DNA of 35,768 bases from an uncultured Gammaproteobacteria bacterium. Its GTDB lineage: Bacteria; Pseudomonadota; Gammaproteobacteria; Arenicellales; UBA868. How positions within the stretch are numbered: position 1 is the stretch's first letter; every line of letters begins with the position of its first letter. A model generated the notes under the pieces. That model did no database searches and was not told where the DNA came from. It worked only from the letters and a program-made list of their open reading frames with translations. Shown here piece by piece: positions 8,267 through 16,948 of this stretch. Both the position numbers and the translations under genes were made by a program. The stretch covers positions 1 to 35,768 of the forward strand of contig CAJQRU010000062.1 of the NCBI GenBank assembly GCA_905612355.1. The letters are read 5' to 3'.

Positions 8267-9297
8267 TCAGTAAAGCGACCGACATTCGCTAGTCCAGTGA
8301 CCACGAGCCCTCCGTTTGGCTGGATCAAAAAATGATCGTTCGCAAAGTGCAATCTGGTCGAATTCTCCCAAAGGGTCGATTAAAGACGCCCCAGCGGTGA
8401 CATCTTCTGTGTGGATATAACCCAAGCCGAGAATCGTTTGGGACAACGACTGAAACAGGCCGAAATCACCACAATCTCTCCGCGAGTAGGGTGAGGGGGA
8501 TTCGATTTCGAATGTTGCCATAACACGGGACACTCATGATGTCGCGCGGTAAAACAAGCCAGCTTAAATTCCGAGCTTAAATTCTGGTCTGTTTCTTCGC
8601 CCGCAAACTGTGCAAGCTCCATCTCAATGGGTGTCGCACCTATCGAGTATTCATTACAGTAAAGAATAAATCCTGCCTCGATGCGAAGAATATCCATAGC
8701 GGCATAGCTAGCCACAGGAAATTCTTGAGTCAGCAAGCACCACAAAGCTCGCGCAACGGCGCGCCTGACCAGCAACTCAAAATCATGTTCTCCGGTATAA
8801 CCCGAACGAGCCACGCGGACCGGAAAATCTGCAATATCAAGATCACAAAATTCAAAATATTCAAGACGAAAGAGGCGTTCGAGATTACCCAATCTTGCAA
8901 GACGCAATAATGATTCGGGACCCTGGACGGCAAAGACACTGTGCGAATCGGACAAATCCTCAATGCTGCAATTCGGACTCTGCTGTGACATTAATGCCGC
9001 TATATCATCATCGTTACCGCCCATTACCTCGTAGCCATGACCCTCGCGTTTCCACACGGTCAAATCACTTGTGACACAACCTTGGTGATTTAGCCGTAGG
9101 CAATCAGTCACGCGGTTTTCCGGCATACCACTGACATCCCGGGAAACAAAGTCATTCACCAACTGCCGGGCACCGACACCGCTCACTCGAGCCCTTGACA
9201 TGAAAGAAAAATCAAACAGTGCCGCCTGTTGCCGGCACTGGGCGACCTCAGTGATTGGATTGCCGGGATGCTCGCGCCACTTATCTAATGACCACAT
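8267..9297 (-). pseudogene. GcvT/DmdA-family THF-dependent enzyme, frameshifted
   Basis: The aminomethyltransferase-type fold is split over two frames. Frame 1 (9297 to about 8440) carries the N-terminal and middle parts ('FDFSFM', 'GYTGEHDFELLV', 'GEIVVISACFS'). The family's C-terminal motif 'ILGLGYIHTEDVTAGASLIDPLGEFDQI' continues in the next frame and stops at 8267. The switch falls near 8437-8442, at a TTTGGG run, and fits loss of one base. Rejoined, the protein is about 343 residues, close to DmdA and GcvT. Such enzymes move a methyl or methylene group from glycine, DMSP or methoxy-arenes to THF. It starts 17 nt after TauE. Either a genuine pseudogene or a single-base sequence error. Confidence 0.8.
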
Positions 9298-9314
9298 GAG
9301 ATCGATAGCTCTAG

Positions 9315-10073
9315 TCAGATAAAGCTAGCAGCCATGCGCGCCAACATAGCTGCACCTACCAACAACAGAGCGAAGGCGATAAATCGCTTTAACGCAACAC
9401 GAGATATCCGATGGGCAATACGAGCGCCCACCACGACACCCAACACGAGTAATGTGGCGATGCCCATGCCGATAAGCCACTCAATGCGACCAAACATCAG
9501 GTTGCCAGTCGTCGCTAACAATGCAATCGGAATCTGGATAACCTGACTTAAGCCAACTGCCGTGAGGATGGGGACTTGCATCCAGATCAGTATCGGAATC
9601 AGGACAAGGGGTCCACCCGTACCCGTGATAGAGGAGCCAAAACCTGTGACTAACCCAATGACCATCAACGACATCGGCTTTAGATTGACTACTGACTCGG
9701 CGGTATCCGATGGCCCACGTAGCGCTTGTACACCGGATAACAGGACCAGAAAACCGATGACACCTTCCAGTATCACACCGGGTGTCACCCAGGTCGTAGC
9801 TGCCCCCAGATAGGCCCCTGGCATACCACCCAGGCAAAGCCACAATGCCATTGACCAACGGATGGAATTCTGGCGAGCATACTCAAGAGCACCGACGACA
9901 CCACTAAATAAATAGGTAAACATTGCTGTAGCAATCGCCACATGAATTCCTAAACCCAGCAGGTAGGTGAGCGTTGGTACCAACAAAACGCCACCGATAC
10001 CAATAGCCCCAATCAAGATGCCGACCATTGCCGCAACTAGCGTTGTGAGCATCAATGTGAAGGTCGTCAACAC
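9315..10073 (-). CDS. TauE/SafE-family anion exporter
   Basis: This 252-residue protein has about seven or eight hydrophobic helices and the two-fold TauE repeat. The glycine-rich motif 'GILIGAIGIGGVLLVPTL' near the N-terminus is echoed by 'GLVTGFGSSITGTGGPLVLIPIL' in the second half. Known members export sulfite, sulfoacetate or related anions from C2/C3-sulfonate degraders, but the family is broad. It heads the minus-strand catabolic block, divergent from the LysR gene. The start is uncertain: the GTG at 10073 and the ATG at 10052 both fit and neither has a clear ribosome-binding site. Sulfite export would suit desulfonation by the oxygenase, which is an inference. Confidence 0.85.
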   Translation of the reverse strand: MLTTFTLMLTTLVAAMVGILIGAIGIGGVLLVPTLTYLLGLGIHVAIATAMFTYLFSGVVGALEYARQNSIRWSMALWLCLGGMPGAYLGAATTWVTPGVILEGVIGFLVLLSGVQALRGPSDTAESVVNLKPMSLMVIGLVTGFGSSITGTGGPLVLIPILIWMQVPILTAVGLSQVIQIPIALLATTGNLMFGRIEWLIGMGIATLLVLGVVVGARIAHRISRVALKRFIAFALLLVGAAMLARMAASFI

Positions 10074-10483
10074 CAGTTAGTTCCAGTCTCGAAATCGGTA
10101 TACATGAAAAGGCGTTGACACTTTAGCTCCAACCCGCCTGGGAAACCCACCTAACAACTCCCCGCGGCAGATCATAGCGACCTATATCCAGGCTCACCCC
10201 ACGGGTTCGGTCGCCCTGTCGTGTGGGCGGCCCAGGCTAACCAAGATGAATCGATCAATCAGGAAGAACTGCGATGTTTACCTGCTTTAGTTAAAAATAG
10301 AGCCTGACGGGCCTGCGCGATGATGGCTAATGTTTTGCCTGATTGCTTTTGATAAGAGGAAATAACGACGTCGTATTGGACCGCAAAGATAGATACATTT
10401 ATAGAAACGTGTAAAATAATAGATTAGGTCTATCACTGCTTTTTCCAATCGGGCCACGCCTTGTCCGGGCCATAGGGAATAAC
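10074..10483. other. Divergent control region between tauE-like and lysR-like genes
   Basis: These 410 nt hold no supported gene. They separate the leftward catabolic block from the rightward LysR-family gene, the usual place for a LysR operator. A clear T-N11-A palindrome lies at 10419-10433. Weak ORFs across the region lack coding character. Confidence 0.6.
10419..10433. promoter_or_regulatory. LysR-type operator box ATAG-N7-CTAT
   Basis: The palindrome ATAG-ATTAGGT-CTAT contains the T-N11-A core of LysR-type binding sites. It lies 51 nt before the LysR ATG, where autoregulation and control of a divergent operon are usual. The half-sites match the OxyR motif, although the regulator itself does not look like OxyR. 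No similar full palindrome was noticed elsewhere in the island. Confidence 0.5.
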
Positions 10484-11428
10484 ATGTTTCTTCGACAATT
10501 TGAGTATCTGATCGCACTTGAAAAAGAGCGTCACTTCGGGCGCGCCGCAGACTACTGCCATGTGTCGCAACCGAGCCTTTCCAGCGCATTGCAGCAACTA
10601 GAGCGAGAACTCGACGTGCCTATTATTTTACGTCACCAACGTTATCAGGGCTTCACTCCCGAGGGCGAGCGCGTGGTGGGTTGGGCCAAACGCTTGCTCG
10701 CAGATAAGAAAAGCATGCTGGAAGATTTAGCCATTATGCGTCGCGATCTACGAGGGAAAATTCGTATCGGAGCCATGCCTATGAGTTCACCAGTGCTGCC
10801 CTTGGTCAACCAATTATTCTCCGAGAAGTACCCTTCTGTACAAGTAGATATACAGTTTGTTGGCTCAGATAAATTAATCAATGAATTACACAACTTCGAG
10901 CTTGATGTAGGTATCACCTACATGGAAGATCAAGCACTCAATAAGATGAACGCTGTAACCCTCTATGAGGAACAGCTGAGTCTCATGGTGCCTGAATCAA
11001 TGCTGTCGGCGCGAAAGAAAACCATCACCTGGAAAGAGGTTGCACAACTTCCCCTGTGCCTTTTATCTCCGTATATGAAAGAACGCCAGGTAATGGACGA
11101 GGCTTTTTCCCTTGTTGACTGTGATCCATCGCCCAAGCTTGAATGCAATTCAATTTTTCAGCTGGCATTTCATGTCATGCAGGGCTCTCTCGCTACCATC
11201 GTACCTAGCGGCTTCAGTCGTGCAAATGATGCCTTCCCTGGCACACGGGAAATTCACCTGACTGATCCAGTAATCAGTAAACCCGTTGGATTAGTCTGGG
11301 AGCCCGTTAACCCACCATTGCCTATGGCGCAGGCATTCGCGGATTTACTCATCGCATCATGTGACGAAATTTCTGACAGCCTTCAAAAACCAATCAATCA
11401 GCCAGCTAGCAGAAAAGCCGTGGCCTGA
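10484..11428 (+). CDS. LysR-family transcriptional regulator
   Basis: The 314-residue protein has the N-terminal winged HTH ('FGRAADYCHVSQPSLSSALQQLERELDVPIILR', residues about 18-50), a linker helix, and a two-lobed effector domain starting near residue 85 ('GKIRIGAMPMSSPVLPLV'). The effector domain includes 'LPLCLLSPYMKERQVMDEAF', which from memory resembles the formate-dehydrogenase regulator FdsR; this is not tested. AGGGA lies just before the ATG. It diverges from the TauE/GcvT/PanB/oxygenase block and most likely controls it, responding to a substrate or intermediate. Confidence 0.92.
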   Translation: MFLRQFEYLIALEKERHFGRAADYCHVSQPSLSSALQQLERELDVPIILRHQRYQGFTPEGERVVGWAKRLLADKKSMLEDLAIMRRDLRGKIRIGAMPMSSPVLPLVNQLFSEKYPSVQVDIQFVGSDKLINELHNFELDVGITYMEDQALNKMNAVTLYEEQLSLMVPESMLSARKKTITWKEVAQLPLCLLSPYMKERQVMDEAFSLVDCDPSPKLECNSIFQLAFHVMQGSLATIVPSGFSRANDAFPGTREIHLTDPVISKPVGLVWEPVNPPLPMAQAFADLLIASCDEISDSLQKPINQPASRKAVA

Positions 11429-11489
11429 GAAATCTTCTGACTACCTATCATTTCCGTACGGGACCCTGACGCCGTCAGATTTGGGGACT

Positions 11490-14072
11490 CTAAATGAGTG
11501 CTTGAAAACGCTGTGATTTCTCCCTGCGCCTGCGAAAAACGACCCATGCGAGGACAAGCACAATCAATGGACCGCACAACAGGTTGAACAGCGTAAGACG
11601 TCGGGTAAGACTATCCACTTCTGCCCGAATACCAGCTCGCATCTCTCGCAAATGGCGCCTTGCGGCTAGCAGTTTGGGTTCAAACTCGCGCAACTGATTT
11701 TTTATATTCTCTGGAAGCTGTCCAAACTCAATATCTCCCAATCCTTGGGATACTGCACCAATCTTGGTCTCAAGCTCAGCAACGTCGCGGGTGAGATCTG
11801 CCTCCTCATTGTGCAGTCGTGCTTGTGCATTCCGAAAAAGTGCAGCAATGCGAGTAAATGGCCTTTGTAATTGACCACGGGAACGAATTTCCATCAGCGC
11901 TTGATCGCCAGTGGCGTACTCCACCATATTGAGTAGAAAGGCAAGATTGTCGTTTAAGGGTCTGACGAGGGTCTCTCCTGCCAGATTGGTTTGTTGCAGT
12001 GAAAACGGATCAAATAACCAATCCACATCGGCAACAACAAAAACCGCTGGGGCACCATTCGATACCTCCTGGTGAAAACTGCCGCTTAATCCTTTCGGTG
12101 CCTGCCCAAACGCGCTTTTTAATGGGCCCTTGATGGCAGCGGCCAGAACTCTCTCACCTCCCTCGGCAACAAAATCTAGGGCAAGTTGTCGAGGCGTTTT
12201 ACCGGCAAACTCTACTCGTGAATAACTACCCGCCTTAGCGGTGGTAACAATTAAAGGGGTATTCCCCGCGCCAGCTGCCAGCTGCAGTGCGCCTGGCTCC
12301 ACCATTAAGACTTCGTTCAGGTTGGCAGTTGCCGGGTGCGTAGATGACAGCCCAGATGCTCGAATGCGAAGCCAGAACGGATAGCTCAAACGAGCCTGCT
12401 GATCATCAGACACGACGGAAGCGAGATTCACATCACCAATGACCGACTCACCCTGATAGGTCACGCCATACCTTTGAAGAAGATCCGAAATGTCGTTGAT
12501 ATCGGCCGACGGCTGGGCGTTGGTTACGTTATTTGCTGGCTTGACCCGTGTGTAGGGGTCAATCATCACAATCAAGCTCCCCCCTGACATGACGTACTGA
12601 TCTATTCGATAGAGCATGTCTGCATGCAGAATGTCGGTACCGATCAGTAATAAGGCATCGAGATCATCAGGGAGGCGAGGCTTGAAGAATGGCACCACTG
12701 CAACATCATAAGCGCGCTTAAGCTCGGCCATGAAGGAGAGACCTTCTCGCCCAGACAGTGCCGATGTTGACGGCAGAAGCGGACTGATTACTCCAATTTT
12801 CGGTGTTGTCACGCGGGTCAGGCCATTCAGGGCTAATGCGATGTCATACTCCAACAGGCTATCCCGGCGGATATCCAGATAGGCAATGCGCCCTGCGCGA
12901 TCTTCATGCTCGACCGCCATTCCAAGGAAAAAGTGATCTCCAGAAGACATTGGCACACGACGAATACCTTGCGAAAGCGCCTGCAACTCCTCCTGAGTAT
13001 CGGGTCGAGGGTCCACCTGCGCTAATTTCAGATTCGAAAATGCTGCCATCGTCGACAGCAATCGTTCAATACGTCGGGCATGTGACTTTATTAAGACCGG
13101 CACCGTATCTTCACTCTCACTCCAATAAAGAGTCACACGCACTCCCTGTGGCAGCCTTTCCAGCACTTTTTTGGTTCCTGCGTGCAGGCTAAATTCATTC
13201 TGTGCTGTCAGGTCAACCTGGCCTGGCAGATAAGATGAGAGCGGCACCCCAACCAGCCATAAAACACCAAGCGCTAGCACCGTTACACTTTGCCTTCGCG
13301 TAACCTGGCAAAGGATGCCACCGGCCCGACGCGTCCGCACGACCCAAAGCGTAGCGATCAGTGCAATTGATATGGTCGCAAGAAAGTAGAACAAGCCCTG
13401 GAAATAGAGAACACCTGCCCCAAGACTACTCAACCAAGTAACGGGGCTATAGGCAGCCAACGATTCCCACGCCCACTGCGGCAGCGTTGTACGTAACAGA
13501 CGACCAAAAACATCCCAGCCGCACAGCATGAGGAGAAACAACAGGGCGACTCCAGTGACAAAACCACCAACCGGCTCGCGCACTAACGCCGCAGAGAATA
13601 ACGCTAGAGAAAAGCACACACCCAAGAGCAACGCACACGCGAGGTAACCTGAAGCTATGACGCCTGGATCTGGATCACCTAGATAGCCAAGCGTTACAAC
13701 AAAAGGAAACGTCAACCCAAGTGTCAGTAACAATAGAACATAACCTGCAGAAAATTTTCCCAACACAATAGCGGCCAGACCAACGGGCAATGTAAATGTC
13801 AATTCAAGTCCGCGATCTGCCTGGCTATCTGCCCAAGCAGACATAGCAAGGGCAGGAATCAAAATCAAAGAAACCCAGGGAATAAAAACCAACAACAAGC
13901 GCATCGTCGCCTCATCAGAGGCATAGAAATCCGTCACCAGAAAAACACAGGTAGACAACCCCAACAAAAACGCGATCTGGAAAAGATAGCTCAACGGGGC
14001 GAAGAACAACATCCGTAACTCGTGACGAAATACCGCACGAAACCCTGACAAGCTTTGAGTGAGATTCCCCAT
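11490..14072 (-). CDS. Gld-type ABC-2 permease fused to GldG-like auxiliary domain
   Basis: An 860-residue fusion. Residues 1 to about 250 are an ABC-2 permease with six helices, including 'MSAWADSQADRGLELTFTLPV', the usual GldF signature. Another helix near 265-280 leads to a large extracytoplasmic GldG/IflA-like domain (about 290-760, with 'LLLIGTDILHADMLYRIDQYVMSGGSLIVMIDP'). A coiled coil (about 770-825) and a final helix with a basic end ('FRRRREKSQR') close it. In Bacteroidetes GldF and GldG are separate gliding proteins. In proteobacteria the fused or adjacent pair is common, with an unclear role, perhaps envelope or polysaccharide export. Its ATPase lies 4 nt upstream. No functional tie to the oxygenase block is visible. 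Confidence 0.88.
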   Translation of the reverse strand: MGNLTQSLSGFRAVFRHELRMLFFAPLSYLFQIAFLLGLSTCVFLVTDFYASDEATMRLLLVFIPWVSLILIPALAMSAWADSQADRGLELTFTLPVGLAAIVLGKFSAGYVLLLLTLGLTFPFVVTLGYLGDPDPGVIASGYLACALLLGVCFSLALFSAALVREPVGGFVTGVALLFLLMLCGWDVFGRLLRTTLPQWAWESLAAYSPVTWLSSLGAGVLYFQGLFYFLATISIALIATLWVVRTRRAGGILCQVTRRQSVTVLALGVLWLVGVPLSSYLPGQVDLTAQNEFSLHAGTKKVLERLPQGVRVTLYWSESEDTVPVLIKSHARRIERLLSTMAAFSNLKLAQVDPRPDTQEELQALSQGIRRVPMSSGDHFFLGMAVEHEDRAGRIAYLDIRRDSLLEYDIALALNGLTRVTTPKIGVISPLLPSTSALSGREGLSFMAELKRAYDVAVVPFFKPRLPDDLDALLLIGTDILHADMLYRIDQYVMSGGSLIVMIDPYTRVKPANNVTNAQPSADINDISDLLQRYGVTYQGESVIGDVNLASVVSDDQQARLSYPFWLRIRASGLSSTHPATANLNEVLMVEPGALQLAAGAGNTPLIVTTAKAGSYSRVEFAGKTPRQLALDFVAEGGERVLAAAIKGPLKSAFGQAPKGLSGSFHQEVSNGAPAVFVVADVDWLFDPFSLQQTNLAGETLVRPLNDNLAFLLNMVEYATGDQALMEIRSRGQLQRPFTRIAALFRNAQARLHNEEADLTRDVAELETKIGAVSQGLGDIEFGQLPENIKNQLREFEPKLLAARRHLREMRAGIRAEVDSLTRRLTLFNLLCGPLIVLVLAWVVFRRRREKSQRFQALI

Positions 14073-14076
14073 GGGC

Positions 14077-14826
14077 TTAGCTCCGCGAGCCTTGATCAGG
14101 GCCCTCTACAACAGACCGATCATTCGTCGTCAGGCGCGCGAATGCCGCTCCCAGACGGCCCGAGGCATCTAGGAGCGTGGTTACCGGATCATCAGCAACC
14201 AAACAGCCATTGGCCATGATGACTACACGGTCACATAATTCCTCTGCCTCTTCCAGGATATGTGTTGACAGAACAATAGTCCTATCAACCGCCATTTCAC
14301 GGACCAAACGGCGCACTACTTCTTTCTGATTAGGATCCAAACCATCAGTTGGCTCATCCAGCACAAGCACTTGGGGCTCATGCAAAATGGCCTGGGCCAA
14401 CCAGGCGCGTTGGCGCCAACCTTTCGAAAGTTCCGCTAAAGGACGCTGCAATGCGGGACCAAGATCTATCCGTTGGCAGGCCTGATCAATCGCCAAGCCC
14501 AAACTTTTCCTATAAAGACCTCGCGCTTGTCCACAAAAAGACAGAAACTCACGCACGGTCAATCGAGAAAATCCGTTTGGCGCCTCAGGCAGATAACCTA
14601 GGCAAGCCTGGGCATTTTGCCGGTCCCGAACAATATCCCAACCACAGATCTTGACCATACCGCTGTCGGGAAAGAGATACCCTGACACCATCCGCATGGT
14701 GGTCGTCTTGCCGGCACCATTGGGCCCAAGAAATCCGACGACTGAGCCTTGAGGAAAATTTAGAGAAACCTGATCAACGGCCTGCACATCGCCAAATCGT
14801 TTCGAGAGCTTCTCAATCTGGAGCAC
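14077..14826 (-). CDS. ABC-2-type exporter ATPase, GldA-like
   Basis: A 249-residue nucleotide-binding subunit with Walker A 'GPNGAGKTTT' (about residues 34-43), Q-loop 'LGYLPEAPNGF', signature 'LSKGWRQR', Walker B 'VLVLDEPTDGLDP' and H-loop 'STHILEEAEELCD'. All ATPase motifs are present; the signature LSKGW is a normal variant in this exporter group. It energises the GldFG fusion encoded directly downstream (4-nt gap, same operon). The substrate is unknown. Confidence 0.92.
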   Translation of the reverse strand: MLQIEKLSKRFGDVQAVDQVSLNFPQGSVVGFLGPNGAGKTTTMRMVSGYLFPDSGMVKICGWDIVRDRQNAQACLGYLPEAPNGFSRLTVREFLSFCGQARGLYRKSLGLAIDQACQRIDLGPALQRPLAELSKGWRQRAWLAQAILHEPQVLVLDEPTDGLDPNQKEVVRRLVREMAVDRTIVLSTHILEEAEELCDRVVIMANGCLVADDPVTTLLDASGRLGAAFARLTTNDRSVVEGPDQGSRS

Positions 14827-14891
14827 AGTACTACTTACCTCTTAAATGCCTTTCGCGCTCAATTCTACCTCTGTGTGAGGTGCCTATCGTT

Positions 14892-15101
14892 TCAACGGTT
14901 GCCAATAAATCCTGCCGCAATGAAAAACCCCACACTGACCCACGACAATGCATAACCGATACGTGTTATGAGTCGTGCGAGTCTAGGAGAAGAAAACCCG
15001 ACTTTCTTAAGAAAATAAGGACCGAGACTTGCAATCAACGCGCCGCTAACTGCGAGAGACACGATCGCGGGTCTGTATAGGAGAAATGCCCAGTCACCCA
15101 C
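14892..15101 (-). CDS. Small two-helix membrane protein, hypothetical
   Basis: A 69-residue ORF with a GTG start and a weak GGA site upstream. It encodes two hydrophobic segments ('PAIVSLAVSGALIASLGPYFL' region and 'IGYALSWVSVGFFIAAGFIG') joined by a short basic loop ('KKVGFSSPRLARLITR'). It lies between the NitT/TauT importer ATPase and the Gld ATPase, on the same strand. I do not recognise a family. Residue composition looks like a real membrane protein, but no homology can be checked here. Confidence 0.5.
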   Translation of the reverse strand: MGDWAFLLYRPAIVSLAVSGALIASLGPYFLKKVGFSSPRLARLITRIGYALSWVSVGFFIAAGFIGNR

Positions 15102-15150
15102 AACTTATTCCACAATGATGCACTGTAGGTCAACGCTACTAGCACGATGA

Positions 15151-15987
15151 TTAAGGCTGCTGTGCGTAGCTTTTGAGAAAATCTGATCCAGATTCCGTTC
15201 CACTGAAACTCTTAAGTGCCTCTTCGTGAAGCATTTCCATCGCATGACGTTTGTAATCGTATGCCTCTGGCGAACTCAGCATATTCAGGTTTCGAGGTCG
15301 CGGCAAATCGATTTGAATAACCTCCCGCACCGTAGTCGGTCGGTTGGACAACACCACCAAACTGTCTGCCAGAATAATCGCCTCTTCGAGTTCTGAAGTG
15401 ACAAATACATTGGTCCGCGCTTCCTCTTCACATAAGCGCAGATAAAATTCCTGCATCAACTGACGAGTCATTGCATCTAATCCGCGAAACGGTTCATCCA
15501 TGATCATTACCAGTGGTTGATTGATGAGCGCCCGGGCCAATTCCGCGCGACGCTGCATACCGCCAGACAACTGCAGTGGATATTTGTCCTTGAACTCGCG
15601 CAGACCCACTGTATCAATGATTCGATCAGCAGCCTCTTTTAATGACCTTGCCGGCATATCGCCGCGCAACTTCGGGCCGAATGTAACGTTCTGGTAAGTG
15701 GTTAACCACGGCATCAGCGCCGTTTCCTGAAACACGACCAGTCTATCCTTACTCGGCCCCGACACTGCCCCACCTTCCATCATGATCTGCCCGCTATCGG
15801 GAGACTCGAACCCTGCCAACAGATTGACCACTGTTGATTTTCCGCAACCCGAGGGCCCAACAATCGCAGTCAGTTGGTTACGCTTTATATCCAGGTTGAG
15901 ATTTTCGACGACTTTCTCGCGCTCCCAGTCTTCACCGAAAGCTTTGAATACATTCTTCACTTCCATCAATATAGATGTTTCTGTCAT
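15151..15987 (-). CDS. NitT/TauT-type ABC importer ATPase 1 (H-loop His replaced)
   Basis: A 278-residue ATPase with Walker A 'GPSGCGKST', Q-loop 'VVFQETALMPW', canonical signature 'LSGGMQRRAELARAL' and Walker B 'MIMDEPFRGLD' with the catalytic Glu. The H-loop reads 'FVTSELEEAI' where the family has T-H-D, so the gamma-phosphate-sensing His is a Ser. A C-terminal extension of about 70 residues follows, as in nitrate/taurine/sulfonate ATPases. It is the last gene of the importer operon, 80 nt after its partner permease. The loss of His should impair the ATP site built on its own Walker motifs, while its signature can still serve the partner ATPase (16949-17821). Confidence 0.9.
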   Translation of the reverse strand: MTETSILMEVKNVFKAFGEDWEREKVVENLNLDIKRNQLTAIVGPSGCGKSTVVNLLAGFESPDSGQIMMEGGAVSGPSKDRLVVFQETALMPWLTTYQNVTFGPKLRGDMPARSLKEAADRIIDTVGLREFKDKYPLQLSGGMQRRAELARALINQPLVMIMDEPFRGLDAMTRQLMQEFYLRLCEEEARTNVFVTSELEEAIILADSLVVLSNRPTTVREVIQIDLPRPRNLNMLSSPEAYDYKRHAMEMLHEEALKSFSGTESGSDFLKSYAQQP

Positions 15988-16067
15988 TGTTCGCCCGTCG
16001 CATACTGCGTTCTATATTGGCCTGAAGAATACTTCCTGTTTTGATTCATTGACGTCACCAGTTTTTG

Positions 16068-16910
16068 CTAGAACATTCGGCGCCAAGGCATGCAAACATG
16101 ACCAAGGTATCGAATAAGACTACTCGAAATGTATCCAGCCACGCCGATGCTGATCATACCCACTATGACCTGGTCCATCACTCCACCCATATATGACCCC
16201 CAGATAAAGAAACCCAGCCCACCACCACCCTGCTGGCCACCACCTGACATCATCTCTCCTGCCAGCACCACCTCCCAGGTAATACCCATTCCCACCGCAG
16301 CACCCACAAATATCGACGGCAATGTACCAGGCAAAATTATCTTATAGAAAAGATCCCACTGGGATGCCCCCATAGATTGTGCTGCCCGCAGATATTGGAC
16401 ATCAATTGAGCGCGCACCACCAAGCACATTGATGACTATGGTGTAGAAGGCGCCAAGGAACGTGATAAACATAATAGACATTTCCGTGGTTGGCCAGAAA
16501 ATGATCGATGCCGGCACCCACGCGAGCGGCGGTATCGGACGCAAAATCTCAAACGGCGGAAAAAAAATACCGCGAAAATACTTGTTGACAGCCATCGCCA
16601 GACCGAACGGTATTCCAATGATCATCGCAGCCAGAAAGCCCACAAATACTCGCACCGAACTCAGCCACCAACTCAGCCAATATCCTGGCTGCTGGCCGAC
16701 TTCCATCCAGATTGCGATGACATCGGTTGGCGGCGCTACCTTGCCGACAAACGGCATCATATATCCGAACCAGCCTTTCCACTGAGCACCGATCTCCCAG
16801 AGTGCTAGAAAAACCAAAATGGCAACCACGCCCCGCCAGAATGTCACATTGGACACGAGCTTACCTATTCTAGACTTTGACTTTTGTGTATTTGGTGTTG
16901 CTTGTGCCAT
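16068..16910 (-). CDS. NitT/TauT-type ABC importer permease 1
   Basis: A 280-residue membrane protein of the SsuC/TauC/NrtB family with about six helices. The cytoplasmic coupling motif is 'YLRAAQSMGASQWDLFYKIILPGTLPSIFVG', equivalent to the EAA loop that docks on the ATPase. A glycine-rich loop ('MMSGGGQQGGGGLGFFIWG') precedes the last helices and is longer in glycine than usual. It lies between the two ATPase genes. It probably pairs with the second permease (17822-18691) to form the channel. Confidence 0.9.
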   Translation of the reverse strand: MAQATPNTQKSKSRIGKLVSNVTFWRGVVAILVFLALWEIGAQWKGWFGYMMPFVGKVAPPTDVIAIWMEVGQQPGYWLSWWLSSVRVFVGFLAAMIIGIPFGLAMAVNKYFRGIFFPPFEILRPIPPLAWVPASIIFWPTTEMSIMFITFLGAFYTIVINVLGGARSIDVQYLRAAQSMGASQWDLFYKIILPGTLPSIFVGAAVGMGITWEVVLAGEMMSGGGQQGGGGLGFFIWGSYMGGVMDQVIVGMISIGVAGYISSSLIRYLGHVCMPWRRMF

Positions 16911-16948
16911 CGCCTATTTCCTAATCGTACATTTTTTGAAGTTCGCTT

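Noticed and set aside
8430-8450. Programmed -1 frameshift in the GcvT-like gene
   Set aside because: CCCAAAC on the minus strand resembles a slippery heptamer, but its phase is wrong for the X-XXY-YYZ rule. Programmed frameshifting is not known in this family. A lesion or sequence error is simpler.
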